From GWF2-33-9 sp964500435 (GTDB taxonomy: Bacteria; Bacteroidota; Ignavibacteria; Kapaibacteriales; UBA2268), in NCBI GenBank assembly GCA_964500435.1, contig CAZCNL010000001.1:496001-560000 (forward strand): a stretch of 64,000 bases of DNA, in the 5' to 3' direction. A model generated the notes under the pieces. It was not told the DNA's origin. It was given only the letters and a program-made list of their open reading frames with translations, and searched no databases. Numbering within the stretch: position 1 is the stretch's first letter; every line of letters starts with the position of its first letter. Shown piece by piece: positions 7,615-17,726 of the stretch. The position numbers and the translations under genes were made by a program.

Positions 7615-10356
7615 TTATTTTTCTTTTTCAAGGAGTTTAATTGCTGCTTCCAACTGCTCATCTTTATCATTAATTGTCGCATCTAATTTTTGATTTACTT
7701 CAATATCAGGTTCAATCGGTTTATTTAAAATTTCACCATTACTTAAGCTTCTAACATTTAAAAACGACTGTGCTCCGAAAAAATATCCAGGCAACATAAT
7801 TTGAGCTACTTCGCTTGGATTTCCTTGTGTCGCTGTTCCTAATAACGTTCCGACTTTATTTAATTTTGACAAATAAGCGATTACTTCGGAATAGGAATTT
7901 GTAAATTCATTAATTAAAAATATCAATTTCTTATTAATTAACTTTGAATTGCTCTCCAATTGACTTGCAATAATTGATTGTGATATTAATGAATGGTTCG
8001 GAGCAGTGTAAACTGGCACTTCATCTCGATATGTTTGTAAAGTTTTAATTGCAAACAAACCAATGATATGCTCGGATAATAAGCTATAGCCACGTAAATC
8101 AATAATAATAGATTTTGTTAGAGGTGATTCTAACTCCGGCATTAATTTTTTAAACTCCTCATCTCTAATCATTGTTGAATTCAAATAAACAATTCCAGGA
8201 ATAATCTCAGTAGCATAATCTCTGCTGCTTATTGAATAAAGTGAAGGTGCATTTCGAAATAATTTCTTTTCTATTATACTATGATTAGGCAATTCAAGTT
8301 TTAATTTTATTACTGAGTTTTTAAATCCCAAAAGCTTTTTATTTATCAATACATAATTACTAAATTGTTTATTTATATAAGATTCAGAACTATTCTTGAT
8401 TAAAATTTCTTCAACTTTTTCATTGTTTATTTCAATAATTCTTGCACCGGGTGTAATTGTGGAATCATCTGATTTTGTTATGAAAACTTGATTTTTTTCT
8501 AGAAAAATTCCAAGAGGTGGATAAAATGTAGTTGTTTCTCCACCATACCATACTTTTGCATTATTATCTTTTGAAATTGCAACTAAATCATTTAAAATTT
8601 CTTGAAATTCATTTAAGGAATTTGTCTTTGCGGCTTTTTGTATAGCAATCATAAAACTTTCTTTTAAGACATCATCTTCAACTTTTTTCAAAGAAAAATG
8701 CCTAATATAATTCCATAATTCAATGATAATTGCATATCTTGAATATGAATCTAAATAATTTATTGAAAATTTGGAATTTTCGAATAGCGGAACTTTGGGT
8801 ATTTCATAATTTGTATAATTTGGTAAATTAATTGGTGTTTCAAAGACAAAACCATCAGATAGAGTGTCTGCAAATTTTGCTCCAATTTCAGGAAAACGAA
8901 TAATGTCATTTGTGTCGGAAAATATTTTTACCGAGTTCTTGCCTTCTGCTGCAAAATCACTTAAAGCAAAATCATACCCTGTATTTCGAGAATAATTTGG
9001 AAAAGACCATCCGCTAATCGTGTTATTAAGCAATGGTTCTTCGAAGTTTTGATTTTTTATTTTAATTTGCTTAGTTTTCCCTTTTTGATTTTTTGCAAAA
9101 ACTGTGATATCATCAAAATATGCAATTCCATCACCTTCAAGAACTAATCCTATTCGCATTGTAGAGGCATTTTTTGGTATTTTTGTGCTAATTTTAAGAT
9201 TTTCCCAGTCTTTACTTTTCTTCTTTAAATATGTTGATGTCGCTTGTAACAGGCTATTACTTTCTGAATCATCAATCCGCAACCAAAGTGACGCTTTTCC
9301 ATTATAAATATGTGGAATTAAATATGCTTTTGCTTTAATATTAATTTCAGTAAGGCTATCTTTAGCAATATTAGTGAAATTAATCAAGGTAGCAGGTTTA
9401 TCACGGTTTGTTTGGAAAACGTCAACAATTTTTTCGCTCGCCATATAATTATTATGTTTTGTTGGAATGCCCGTATAAACATAATTTGCAGCATTAACTA
9501 CGGAATCTTGTTTATAGGGAAATTCCACAGTTAACTTTTTAAAAGTTGACTGCATTTGCCGTAAATAGCTATTATCCCTGTCCGAAAATAGTAATTTTAT
9601 TTGTTCATAGAGTAATCCATTCCAATTATAATCTTTCATTAGAGGTGATGGATAAAAGTATTTGACTGTTCCGTATACTTTTGCTAAGTCGAATAATTTA
9701 TTAATTTTTTCTTGCGAGATTTTTGTGCTGTTTTGATTTAGTGAAAAATCTGAAACATTTATTAAAACACAAGCATCAATTTTTGCTTTCACTATCCCAA
9801 AAGCAAAAAAACCAAATCTAATTATTTTTGCATTCGAATCGACTTTTACTCTTATTGATGCTTCGCTCCAACTTGTGTTTCGCAAAGTATCAGACAAATC
9901 AAACGATGTAAAATTTGTTTCCTTGTTATCTTGTTGAACAAATAAAAGCAAATAATTCAATGAATCAGGATTAAAAGTAATATAATGAACTCCGAAAACA
10001 ATATCTTGACCCTTAAAATAATCAGCTTCGATTTCTTGATAAAAGGAAGAGCGCAATAAATTTGGATTTGTAGATTTTGTTTCCTCGATTTTGTTATTCA
10101 CATTTTCCAACAATAATGAATACTTGCCTTCATATGGAGCTTCGCTTGTTGCAATTGCTCTATATCCGTACTTTTCGGCTCCCTTTGGAAATTGCCATCC
10201 AAAAGGAACGTATCCATTTTGACTTTGTTCAAAATCCAAATTCACATAATGCAATAGTACTTGACCATTAACATTATTGAGCATAAAAAGAAATAATAAG
10301 AAAAATGCAGAGATTAAAAGAAAAATGTTTTGACGTTTTGTTTTTTGTGGTTTCAT
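7615..10356 (-). CDS. Exported S41-like (tail-specific/tricorn type) peptidase with jelly-roll-like modules
   Basis: The 913-residue protein starts with a basic stretch and a hydrophobic signal or anchor (residues 11-30). Two segments resemble galactose-binding-like jelly-roll domains: one opens with NLDFE and GYVPFGW near residues 39-54, a second with NQNFEEPLL and ISGWSFPN in the middle. A PDZ-like stretch (PGARIIEINNEKVEEIL) precedes an S41-like end. There, TNSYSE at 819-824 places a candidate nucleophile at S821, and TATQGNPSEV follows. The classical CtpA lysine position appears to be asparagine, so it either uses the tricorn-type arrangement or is inactive. It sits 9 bp after the OmpA-type gene and is probably co-transcribed with it. 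Its substrate is unknown. Confidence 0.72.
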   Translation of the reverse strand: MKPQKTKRQNIFLLISAFFLLFLFMLNNVNGQVLLHYVNLDFEQSQNGYVPFGWQFPKGAEKYGYRAIATSEAPYEGKYSLLLENVNNKIEETKSTNPNLLRSSFYQEIEADYFKGQDIVFGVHYITFNPDSLNYLLLFVQQDNKETNFTSFDLSDTLRNTSWSEASIRVKVDSNAKIIRFGFFAFGIVKAKIDACVLINVSDFSLNQNSTKISQEKINKLFDLAKVYGTVKYFYPSPLMKDYNWNGLLYEQIKLLFSDRDNSYLRQMQSTFKKLTVEFPYKQDSVVNAANYVYTGIPTKHNNYMASEKIVDVFQTNRDKPATLINFTNIAKDSLTEINIKAKAYLIPHIYNGKASLWLRIDDSESNSLLQATSTYLKKKSKDWENLKISTKIPKNASTMRIGLVLEGDGIAYFDDITVFAKNQKGKTKQIKIKNQNFEEPLLNNTISGWSFPNYSRNTGYDFALSDFAAEGKNSVKIFSDTNDIIRFPEIGAKFADTLSDGFVFETPINLPNYTNYEIPKVPLFENSKFSINYLDSYSRYAIIIELWNYIRHFSLKKVEDDVLKESFMIAIQKAAKTNSLNEFQEILNDLVAISKDNNAKVWYGGETTTFYPPLGIFLEKNQVFITKSDDSTITPGARIIEINNEKVEEILIKNSSESYINKQFSNYVLINKKLLGFKNSVIKLKLELPNHSIIEKKLFRNAPSLYSISSRDYATEIIPGIVYLNSTMIRDEEFKKLMPELESPLTKSIIIDLRGYSLLSEHIIGLFAIKTLQTYRDEVPVYTAPNHSLISQSIIASQLESNSKLINKKLIFLINEFTNSYSEVIAYLSKLNKVGTLLGTATQGNPSEVAQIMLPGYFFGAQSFLNVRSLSNGEILNKPIEPDIEVNQKLDATINDKDEQLEAAIKLLEKEK

Positions 10357-10365
10357 TTTCCTAAC

Positions 10366-12510
10366 TTATTTAATTGGTGTAGCTACTATAATTCTAACAG
10401 TTCTCGAATATGAACGTCCTTGAGGTAAATCATTATCATATAAAAGTTCGTCACTGCCAATTGGATATTTTCTTGTGTTTTCAGGCTTTAATTTTAAATA
10501 TTTGACAACTTCATCAATTCTTCGGGCTGCTAAATCCTTATTATACTGAGGAGTTCCAGTTCTATCAGCATAACCATAAATGGAAACGATAGAATTTGAT
10601 TTGATTTTATCTTTAATACTATCTAAGATTAATTTGTGAGCAGGAGTTAATTCTGATTTATCAAAATCGAAAACAATTAAGGAATATCGTTGATAAACAG
10701 TATCATTTTTAATTTCTTCTCGTTTCTTTTTAATTGTCTTTTGGCTTATGTTTAAATTTTTATTTAAGTTAAATTCATTTCCCAAGCTATCTATTGCTGT
10801 AAAGTTAACTTCAATTGGTGTTTCAAGTTGTGGTATTGGTTCTTCTCCAACTATCCATTGCAGTTTAGATAAAGCACCTTTTCCAGTATACTCACGAATA
10901 GTTTTATTATCCTGACTTACTTTAACCTTCCATTCTTTTATTGCCAATTCAGATTCAATTTCTGGAGTTATATTAATAATCGGTGGATTTGACACTTTTT
11001 CAATTTGTCCTAAAATCACTGGTGATAATAATTCGAAATTATTTGATGAAATTTCTGCTCTTTGATTCTCTTGTATTCCATCTGCTACAGTAGGATTTGA
11101 AGGTTTATCAGGTAAATTTTGATAACTAACTTCTATCCTTGATGGTGAAATTTTCAATTTATCAACTAAATAATTCTTAACATTTTCCGCCCTTGCTTTT
11201 GATATTGTTAAATTATTCGTTTCAAAACTAGTGTTGCTATTTGTACCTGTTATTTTAATTTTTGAATTAGGGTTTTTGTCCATTCTTTCTTTTAATATAT
11301 TCAATAAATTTGAATATATTTCCAGTGTTTCCCAAGTTAAATCTTTATATGAAAATTCCTCCTTAGTTGCACCAGATTTCAAAATCATAGGTGTTTGGTT
11401 GATATCTGCGCTATTTTCTTTAAAAAAGATATACGGCAAAAGTGGAAAACTTTCCGTTACTTCAATTTCTTCAATTATGATTGTCGGATTATTTTGTAAA
11501 TTGCCATTATTATCAACTCCAACAATTTTTAAAGTACCATTCATTTTAGAAGATTTTGGAACAACTTTTTCGTATTTTTCATAGATGTTTGTAGTAGCAA
11601 TAAAATTATCATTTGTTTCTTTTACATCCACTTTCGAAAATTTACTTAGCAAATTTACCGCTTCTTTATTTATACCATATTGAGCAATAACAGTTGTATC
11701 ACGAAAATATTGAATTTCTTTTATTGTGTCTTTTTCGAAAGAATGAGTAAGCGGATATTCTAATGCTAATGAAAAATTAACGGGAGTTACTTTCCATTTA
11801 CTTGCATAAACATAGGTAAAAGGCAATGAATAGCCAATTTCGGGAACAAGATTCATATTTTTCCCGAATTTAATTGAATATGATAATGCTAACTTTCCAT
11901 AAAATTGAAATGAATTTTTATCTTGTAATGTTACATTACCAAACTGATTTCTTGTTCGTGTTTCAGAATCTTTGAAAACAACTCCTTCAGGTGATGTCAG
12001 TTGTTCTTTTGATGAAAAAGTTGCAGAAGTTAAAAATCCAATTAAAAAGCCTGCATTTAATCTGAAATTATCGTAAAATTGCCAATTATAAGTAGGTTCA
12101 ATTGTGAAAGCATCAAATTTCGAATCAACGCTGTGATTGGAATAAGCTTTTACAATTTCGCTTGTTTCGTAAGGTGGTGTGGTATTTCTAATTTCAGTAT
12201 TTCCAATCATTTCTTCTTTTTCGAGTTTTCCGTCAAGAGTAATATAACCTATTTTAAAAGTTATTGAGTTGTCTAACACAAGCGGAAACCTTAATAAAGC
12301 ACCGAGATTAAATCCTAATCCCTTCCCTTTATCAAATTGTGGGCAACAACTTACTGCACCTGGCAACTCATTAAAGTCAGCTGAATGAATATTATAATTA
12401 ATACCGGCATATCCACCGATATACATATATGGCTCTGTATTTTCTATTGTTTGTGATTTTAATACCATAGATACAAAAACTAAGGTAAAAATAAATAAAA
12501 TTTTCTTCAT
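10366..12510 (-). CDS. Outer-membrane beta-barrel protein with two OmpA-like domains
   Basis: The 714-residue protein has a signal peptide (residues 1-20, ending LKSQ). Residues 27-255 look like an outer-membrane barrel, with alternating hydrophobic strands ending in aromatic residues. Two OmpA-C-like peptidoglycan-binding segments follow. The first spans about residues 358-490, with NLTISKARAENVKNYL and ENQRAEI. The second spans about 605-710, with FDFDKSELT, GYADRTGT and NKDLAARR. The role is probably to tie the outer membrane to peptidoglycan. A CC pair at residues 55-56 is unusual in an exported protein. It lies between the giant secreted protein and the S41-like gene with small gaps, suggesting an envelope operon. 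Confidence 0.82.
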   Translation of the reverse strand: MKKILFIFTLVFVSMVLKSQTIENTEPYMYIGGYAGINYNIHSADFNELPGAVSCCPQFDKGKGLGFNLGALLRFPLVLDNSITFKIGYITLDGKLEKEEMIGNTEIRNTTPPYETSEIVKAYSNHSVDSKFDAFTIEPTYNWQFYDNFRLNAGFLIGFLTSATFSSKEQLTSPEGVVFKDSETRTRNQFGNVTLQDKNSFQFYGKLALSYSIKFGKNMNLVPEIGYSLPFTYVYASKWKVTPVNFSLALEYPLTHSFEKDTIKEIQYFRDTTVIAQYGINKEAVNLLSKFSKVDVKETNDNFIATTNIYEKYEKVVPKSSKMNGTLKIVGVDNNGNLQNNPTIIIEEIEVTESFPLLPYIFFKENSADINQTPMILKSGATKEEFSYKDLTWETLEIYSNLLNILKERMDKNPNSKIKITGTNSNTSFETNNLTISKARAENVKNYLVDKLKISPSRIEVSYQNLPDKPSNPTVADGIQENQRAEISSNNFELLSPVILGQIEKVSNPPIINITPEIESELAIKEWKVKVSQDNKTIREYTGKGALSKLQWIVGEEPIPQLETPIEVNFTAIDSLGNEFNLNKNLNISQKTIKKKREEIKNDTVYQRYSLIVFDFDKSELTPAHKLILDSIKDKIKSNSIVSIYGYADRTGTPQYNKDLAARRIDEVVKYLKLKPENTRKYPIGSDELLYDNDLPQGRSYSRTVRIIVATPIK

Positions 12511-12564
12511 ATTTTTATTTCTTTATTAATTGTCTGTTAATTAATTTTTCAAAATTATATAATA

Positions 12565-15500
12565 TTATTTTATCAACATTAATGGATATGTAAAAATCTC
12601 ACTCGGTGTTATTAATACTACCCGATAATAGCCCAAAGATAATATGTTTGATACTTCAAAGTGTTTATTATATTTTTTATCATTTCCTTTGTTAATATAA
12701 AATTCATCTAATGTGATTTCTTTTCCATTTAAATCTGAAATTTTTAAAATATATTTTCCACTTTCAATAAGATTGAATTCAATATCAAAACTTCCGAAAT
12801 TTGGATTTGGATTAATAATTCCAATAAGAGGATTATTTGCAAATGTCAATAATCTTTTGGCACCTTTTTGGCAAGTCTCAATTTGTAAAAATCCGTTCTG
12901 CTTTTCGATTTTGGTTACAATATTAACTTGCGAATACATAATTGTGTCTATGAAAAGAGTTGTTGTATCCGTGCTTCCAAGCATAGTATAACCAATAACC
13001 TTAGCTATTAGTGAATCATTGTCATTTAAATTTATATTTCTCAAACTAATGTATAATTTACGATTGTTTTGTTCCAAGACATTTTTAAGTATTATTGAAT
13101 TAGAACCATTTACAGAAGTCGGGTAAAATATAGACCTATCGAAAGAAATTATTAATGTATCCAAAATGAAGCCTTGTAAATTATCGCCCGCTTTTTCTAA
13201 TTTTCCATATATTGGGATTTCAAAATTATCTTGGTCGGGAGTTGTTGAAATGTTTGGCAACCATATTTTAATATTTTTTGCGGGTACGCCTTTCCCATTT
13301 AATTGTATATATATACTATCAATTGGACAAGTTCCGATTTGGAATTTAATTAAAATGCTATCGTTATAATCAATCAAATTTGTTGGCAAAAATGTAATAG
13401 GCAAATCTCTAAACTCGCCTGAATTCAGTATTGTTGGACTTATATCTGTAAATGTATAATTTAACGGAAAAACAAAAGGTAATGAAATTGAAATAATATT
13501 AATCGTCCAAGGTCCTTTATTCTCTATTTTCAAATTTAAAATTTTCGAAGTATTAACAATTACATCATCGAAATTCAAACTTGTTGGTGTAAAGAGAATA
13601 CCGCTTTCTCGAACACCTAAGAGCATTATTTTTTTAGTCTCAAATTTTCCGTTAATATATACAGTAAATTCAACATAAGCACTTTTTGAACCATCAACTG
13701 AGCTTTGTGGGTTAAAAGTTACTACAATTTTTCTGCTTTCGCCTGGATATAATGTATCTGGTAATCGCTTGGGATAATTTTGAATTTTAAATAACGAAGA
13801 ATCGGCACCCTGAATCTGACTCATTTCGGTTATCACGTATGGTGCGTTGCTAATATTTTCAATTTTTATTGTATCAGTCTTAAATTCACAAGAAGATAAA
13901 ACACCAAAATCAATTTTATCAGGCAATTTATAACTTGAAAAAATAACATTAGCAGTGAATTTCATTGAAATTGTATCTCTGCAAGGGTCCGTAATGATAA
14001 ATTTTGCATTAATTGTCTGTTGCCCTTCTGTCTTGGCATTTAAAGTGAAATCAAAATCGATTTGATTTGATGGATTTGTGTTTAGCCAACCACCAATAGG
14101 AAAAGCAGATAAATCTGTATTGTCTGTGATGATATCGAATACATAACGTGCAATTCTACCTAAATTCGTCGAACTGACCGTTTTTGTGTAATCAAATCCA
14201 GCGTAAACATCACCAAAATCGATAGTAGGAAATGGTGAAAATGATAAATTTATATCTTCACGTTCAGCAGTTAAATCAATAGTAATTACTGGTTCTGATG
14301 GGGAATCTGTGTAAATTTCGATTTGTGCATTTTTATTACCAGCACCACCGGCATTCGCAATATATCGAATATAATAAACTACACTATCACCTGGTTTGAT
14401 TGTATATGGTAACGGGAATGGTTCCTGGGAAATATTAAAGTTTGCTTGATCTATTCCTATTATGTTTGCCGCTTTTGTTATTATTAAATCACTGGTTGCT
14501 TCAGGTAAATTCTTTATATATACAGTTTTTTCAATATCAGCGCATTCGCTTGTCAATCCATAATCTAATAAATCAGAAGACACTTCAATTTTCGAGGAAA
14601 CACCCGTTGCTGTTAAATACATAGACTCTGAATCTGGACAAGAATTTGTTTCGGCATTAGATTTCACAATTAATGAATCCGTAAATAAACCTTCACCACT
14701 GGGAGTAAATTCGATTTCAACAAATATAGTATCTTGGAATGGCGTTAGTAATACCGGCAATGCAGGATTAATGTTTATTATTTTAAATTCAGCATTTTTA
14801 ATCAAAAATAATGAAGTCAAATCATTGATAAAGGCTTCTTTTGAACCTTGATTTACAATCTTGAAAGTATTTGTTTTCTTTGAGGAAATATCAATTTTGC
14901 CAAAATTACTATTACCTGAAATTTTTAACGTAACTCGTTCAACAAAAATCTTAACAGGAATTTTCTTGGAATAACTAGAACACTCATCTATTTTGATTTC
15001 TAATGTATCGTAAATCCAACCAAAAGTATTAGTATTTAGCAAAGTAAAAGTAATATTTTGCTGATTAGTTGGTTCGTTATAATCCATCATGTTATTGTTT
15101 ACTTTTGCGGAGAAATAATTTTTAATAAATTTTAAATCATTGATACTTACGTAATTACTTGAATAATTTTGAAGTAGATAATCAATTGAAAAATTATCAC
15201 CAACACAAATTTTTCCAAAATCAATAGTATCTAATCCATGATAACTTGAAGTTATTTGTTTGATATCATTCATATTTTGCAATGCAAGCAAAACAGTATC
15301 AAGTTGAACATTCAATGCTATTTTCCAAGGATTTGTACTAAAATTATCGTTATGTAAAAAAACTAAAGTATCAGTAAAAAATTTAGTTTTGTTATTTGGT
15401 GGTGTAAATTGAAATATTATGTCAACAGAATCAAGTGGTTTTATTATTTTATACCCTTTTGGGGAAATAATTTGAAATCCCTGGTCATTTTTTACAAAAT

Positions 15501-17418
15501 ATTCATTTTGAAATTGAACTTGAAGCGATGTATCTCCAGTATTATAAAGTCTGGTCGAAAATGTTTTGGGAAAGTTTTCGCAATTATAATATCGCATATT
15601 AAGAACAGAATCGCAAACAAGATGAGGTAATTTATCAATAATGAAAATATTAGCTGCAGCTTGGGATAATATTGTTGTTGGTTCTTGTTCATAAGTCGAT
15701 GTATTTGGGTTATCTATATCCATAGTTGCAGTTAAATAAAAGATTGAATCAGGCGACGGTAAGATAATTTGTGTTGACCAAATGCTTGCTGGATTTGTAA
15801 TATTGGCTATTAATTGCCAATTTGTACTTTCCGATTTTAAATATAACTTGATTGATTTTCCATTAGGTTTTCTACCAGACAATACAAATTTTCTTGGTAC
15901 TAATTTATTTGAATCAGTCGTAAATCCAATCCAAGGATTTGCTCCCATAGTTGATGGAACAACATTGCTATAATTTTTATAATCCAATCGAATTCGACCA
16001 ATACTACCTTTATAAAGAGGAGTGGTTCCTCCGTTAACTTGTAAAGTTGAATTTTCAAAGTTGACTTTTGAATAAATTAATAATGCTCCACCGGAACCGT
16101 TACCGCCATCGCCATTGTCTAAACCACCATTAGCACCATTAGCAGAGAAATTGACATTAGAAATTTCGTTAGCAAAAATACTCAAGGCACCACCACCGCC
16201 ACCGCCACTTCCTGAAAAAGTACCAGCACCTTGCGGATTTCCTGACGCTCCTCCTGAACCACCGGCAATAGGCACTATCATCGAATTTCCATTTCTTTGA
16301 CCACCAGAAGTTAAATAACCTTCGCCATTTTCAGCGTAGCCTGCTGAACCACCTGAATGAGTTTGCTTGTTGCCACTGCCGCCTCCAAAACCACCATTTG
16401 GAGCACAATTATTTCCATCGTTACAAGGCAAACCACTTAAACCGAATGGATGACCTGTTGCACCACCAGAAGCCTCATATTGTCCTTTTTCGGGTGGTTT
16501 AACTCCATTCAATGAATAACCCGCTGAATCGCTTCCATTGCCCCAATTTTTGAATGAATTTTGTTGACCTGGTATGCCAGAATTATTCCGTCCTCCAGGA
16601 CCACCTCCAACAAAACCGTCACCACCATCATCACCAGTCGTGCTTCCAAGCAGTGTTGCATCATAAAATCGTCCACCGCCACCTCCGCCACCGGGTCCGG
16701 CATCTTGACGTTTTGGTGAACCTCCATCTAAAGATATTTTTGTATTTGTCTTACCAGATACAAAATTTTTGACTAAAATAGTTACTGGGAGATATCCTTG
16801 ATTACCACGTGAACCATCAATCAACGGGTCGCAATCTAATACTGAAATCTTGTAAGTTTTATCACCTAAAATCAATGAATCAATCAGCATTGCGCCTCGA
16901 CGGGAACGCTTTCCGAGTTGTCCTTCCCCAAGAATATTTTCATTAATTGAAGAAACATCTCCCAGATGCTGTGGTTGAACAATGTAAAATGTATCAACAT
17001 TCGAATATCCCTTTCCGTTAACGTAAACTCGTATTGGTATCCGATATTGTTGATTTAATAAACTCCAATCTGAAGAATTTGGTGTTATTATTGGATTAAC
17101 AAACGCTTGACAGGAAATCATTCGACCATTCCAACTCACAACTAAAGGACCAAAAACGAGTTTTGTGCTATCTTGCTTATTCAATACTTCACATCGTACA
17201 TTATCATTTGGATTATTTAAATAAAAACCATCACTTCCAAAATTTCCGTTCGAATTCGTATGACCGATTATCTCAAAATACGTATTCATCCCTGGCGAGC
17301 CAATATCCGGAATTATATATGATATTACTGGTTGAGCAATGCTTGAAGAGTATATTGAAAAAAAACAAATTATTATAATATGTAAAATATGCAAATTTAA
17401 TTTTTGTAAAAATTTCAT
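12565..17418 (-). CDS. Giant secreted protein: IPT-like start, glycine-rich region, ASH-like modules, type IX sorting tail
   Basis: This 1617-residue protein has a signal peptide (about residues 1-28, ending SIAQ). Its N-terminal domain resembles an IPT/TIG fold (VISYIIPDIGSPGMNTYFEI). Residues 231-450 are extremely glycine-rich, with runs of seven and six glycines and a repeated pattern in which GGA is followed by a short beta-like strand. From about residue 600 to 1390, repeated beta modules of the choice-of-anchor/ASH type appear, recognisable by phrases such as IDFGKICVGD, LDYGLTSECAD and IDFGVLSSCEF. The last 90 residues (INPNPNFGSFDIEF, YILKISDLNGKEI) look like a type IX secretion C-terminal sorting domain. 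It is likely a cell-surface or released adhesin-like protein. The function is not known. Confidence 0.8.
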   Translation of the reverse strand: MKFLQKLNLHILHIIIICFFSIYSSSIAQPVISYIIPDIGSPGMNTYFEIIGHTNSNGNFGSDGFYLNNPNDNVRCEVLNKQDSTKLVFGPLVVSWNGRMISCQAFVNPIITPNSSDWSLLNQQYRIPIRVYVNGKGYSNVDTFYIVQPQHLGDVSSINENILGEGQLGKRSRRGAMLIDSLILGDKTYKISVLDCDPLIDGSRGNQGYLPVTILVKNFVSGKTNTKISLDGGSPKRQDAGPGGGGGGGRFYDATLLGSTTGDDGGDGFVGGGPGGRNNSGIPGQQNSFKNWGNGSDSAGYSLNGVKPPEKGQYEASGGATGHPFGLSGLPCNDGNNCAPNGGFGGGSGNKQTHSGGSAGYAENGEGYLTSGGQRNGNSMIVPIAGGSGGASGNPQGAGTFSGSGGGGGGALSIFANEISNVNFSANGANGGLDNGDGGNGSGGALLIYSKVNFENSTLQVNGGTTPLYKGSIGRIRLDYKNYSNVVPSTMGANPWIGFTTDSNKLVPRKFVLSGRKPNGKSIKLYLKSESTNWQLIANITNPASIWSTQIILPSPDSIFYLTATMDIDNPNTSTYEQEPTTILSQAAANIFIIDKLPHLVCDSVLNMRYYNCENFPKTFSTRLYNTGDTSLQVQFQNEYFVKNDQGFQIISPKGYKIIKPLDSVDIIFQFTPPNNKTKFFTDTLVFLHNDNFSTNPWKIALNVQLDTVLLALQNMNDIKQITSSYHGLDTIDFGKICVGDNFSIDYLLQNYSSNYVSINDLKFIKNYFSAKVNNNMMDYNEPTNQQNITFTLLNTNTFGWIYDTLEIKIDECSSYSKKIPVKIFVERVTLKISGNSNFGKIDISSKKTNTFKIVNQGSKEAFINDLTSLFLIKNAEFKIININPALPVLLTPFQDTIFVEIEFTPSGEGLFTDSLIVKSNAETNSCPDSESMYLTATGVSSKIEVSSDLLDYGLTSECADIEKTVYIKNLPEATSDLIITKAANIIGIDQANFNISQEPFPLPYTIKPGDSVVYYIRYIANAGGAGNKNAQIEIYTDSPSEPVITIDLTAEREDINLSFSPFPTIDFGDVYAGFDYTKTVSSTNLGRIARYVFDIITDNTDLSAFPIGGWLNTNPSNQIDFDFTLNAKTEGQQTINAKFIITDPCRDTISMKFTANVIFSSYKLPDKIDFGVLSSCEFKTDTIKIENISNAPYVITEMSQIQGADSSLFKIQNYPKRLPDTLYPGESRKIVVTFNPQSSVDGSKSAYVEFTVYINGKFETKKIMLLGVRESGILFTPTSLNFDDVIVNTSKILNLKIENKGPWTINIISISLPFVFPLNYTFTDISPTILNSGEFRDLPITFLPTNLIDYNDSILIKFQIGTCPIDSIYIQLNGKGVPAKNIKIWLPNISTTPDQDNFEIPIYGKLEKAGDNLQGFILDTLIISFDRSIFYPTSVNGSNSIILKNVLEQNNRKLYISLRNINLNDNDSLIAKVIGYTMLGSTDTTTLFIDTIMYSQVNIVTKIEKQNGFLQIETCQKGAKRLLTFANNPLIGIINPNPNFGSFDIEFNLIESGKYILKISDLNGKEITLDEFYINKGNDKKYNKHFEVSNILSLGYYRVVLITPSEIFTYPLMLIK

Positions 17419-17726
17419 TTTTTTCTCACTCCTTGTGCAATAAAATTACAAAAAAATAAGTGATTATTGTATTTAAAACGATATTATTTATAAAGATTTT
17501 ATTTTTAAGTAATAATTTCTATGGTTTATTTCTAATCATTTAACCACAGAAAATAAACTTCAAACGTTAATTCACATATAAAATTAATTGCTGTTGTTAT
17601 TTAAAATAATTTTTAGTTATAATTTTCGTCAATTAAACTAAATGAATCTGAATATGTTGAAATTACTGCACTTTTTCAACAAACTTAAACAGTATTATAA
17701 TTCAAAATAATCTCGAGAGGTTTTTA
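17419..17726. other. Divergent intergenic region upstream of the giant secreted protein and ftsH
   Basis: This 308-bp, very AT-rich stretch separates two divergent start codons and must hold promoters in both directions. I see no reading frame worth calling. An imperfect inverted repeat (GTTTATTTCT at 17524-17533 against AGAAAATAAAC at 17548-17558) could be an operator, but nothing else supports it. The ftsH start is fixed by GAGAGG about six bases before its ATG. Confidence 0.5.
17594..17623 (+). promoter_or_regulatory. Candidate sigma-70-like promoter for ftsH
   Basis: TTGTTA (17594-17599) and TATAAT (17618-17623) are separated by 18 bp, leaving a leader of roughly 100 nt before the ftsH ATG. 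The -10 box matches the consensus fully and the -35 box matches four of six. In DNA this AT-rich such a match can arise by chance, and Bacteroidota often use a different housekeeping consensus. Confidence 0.3.
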
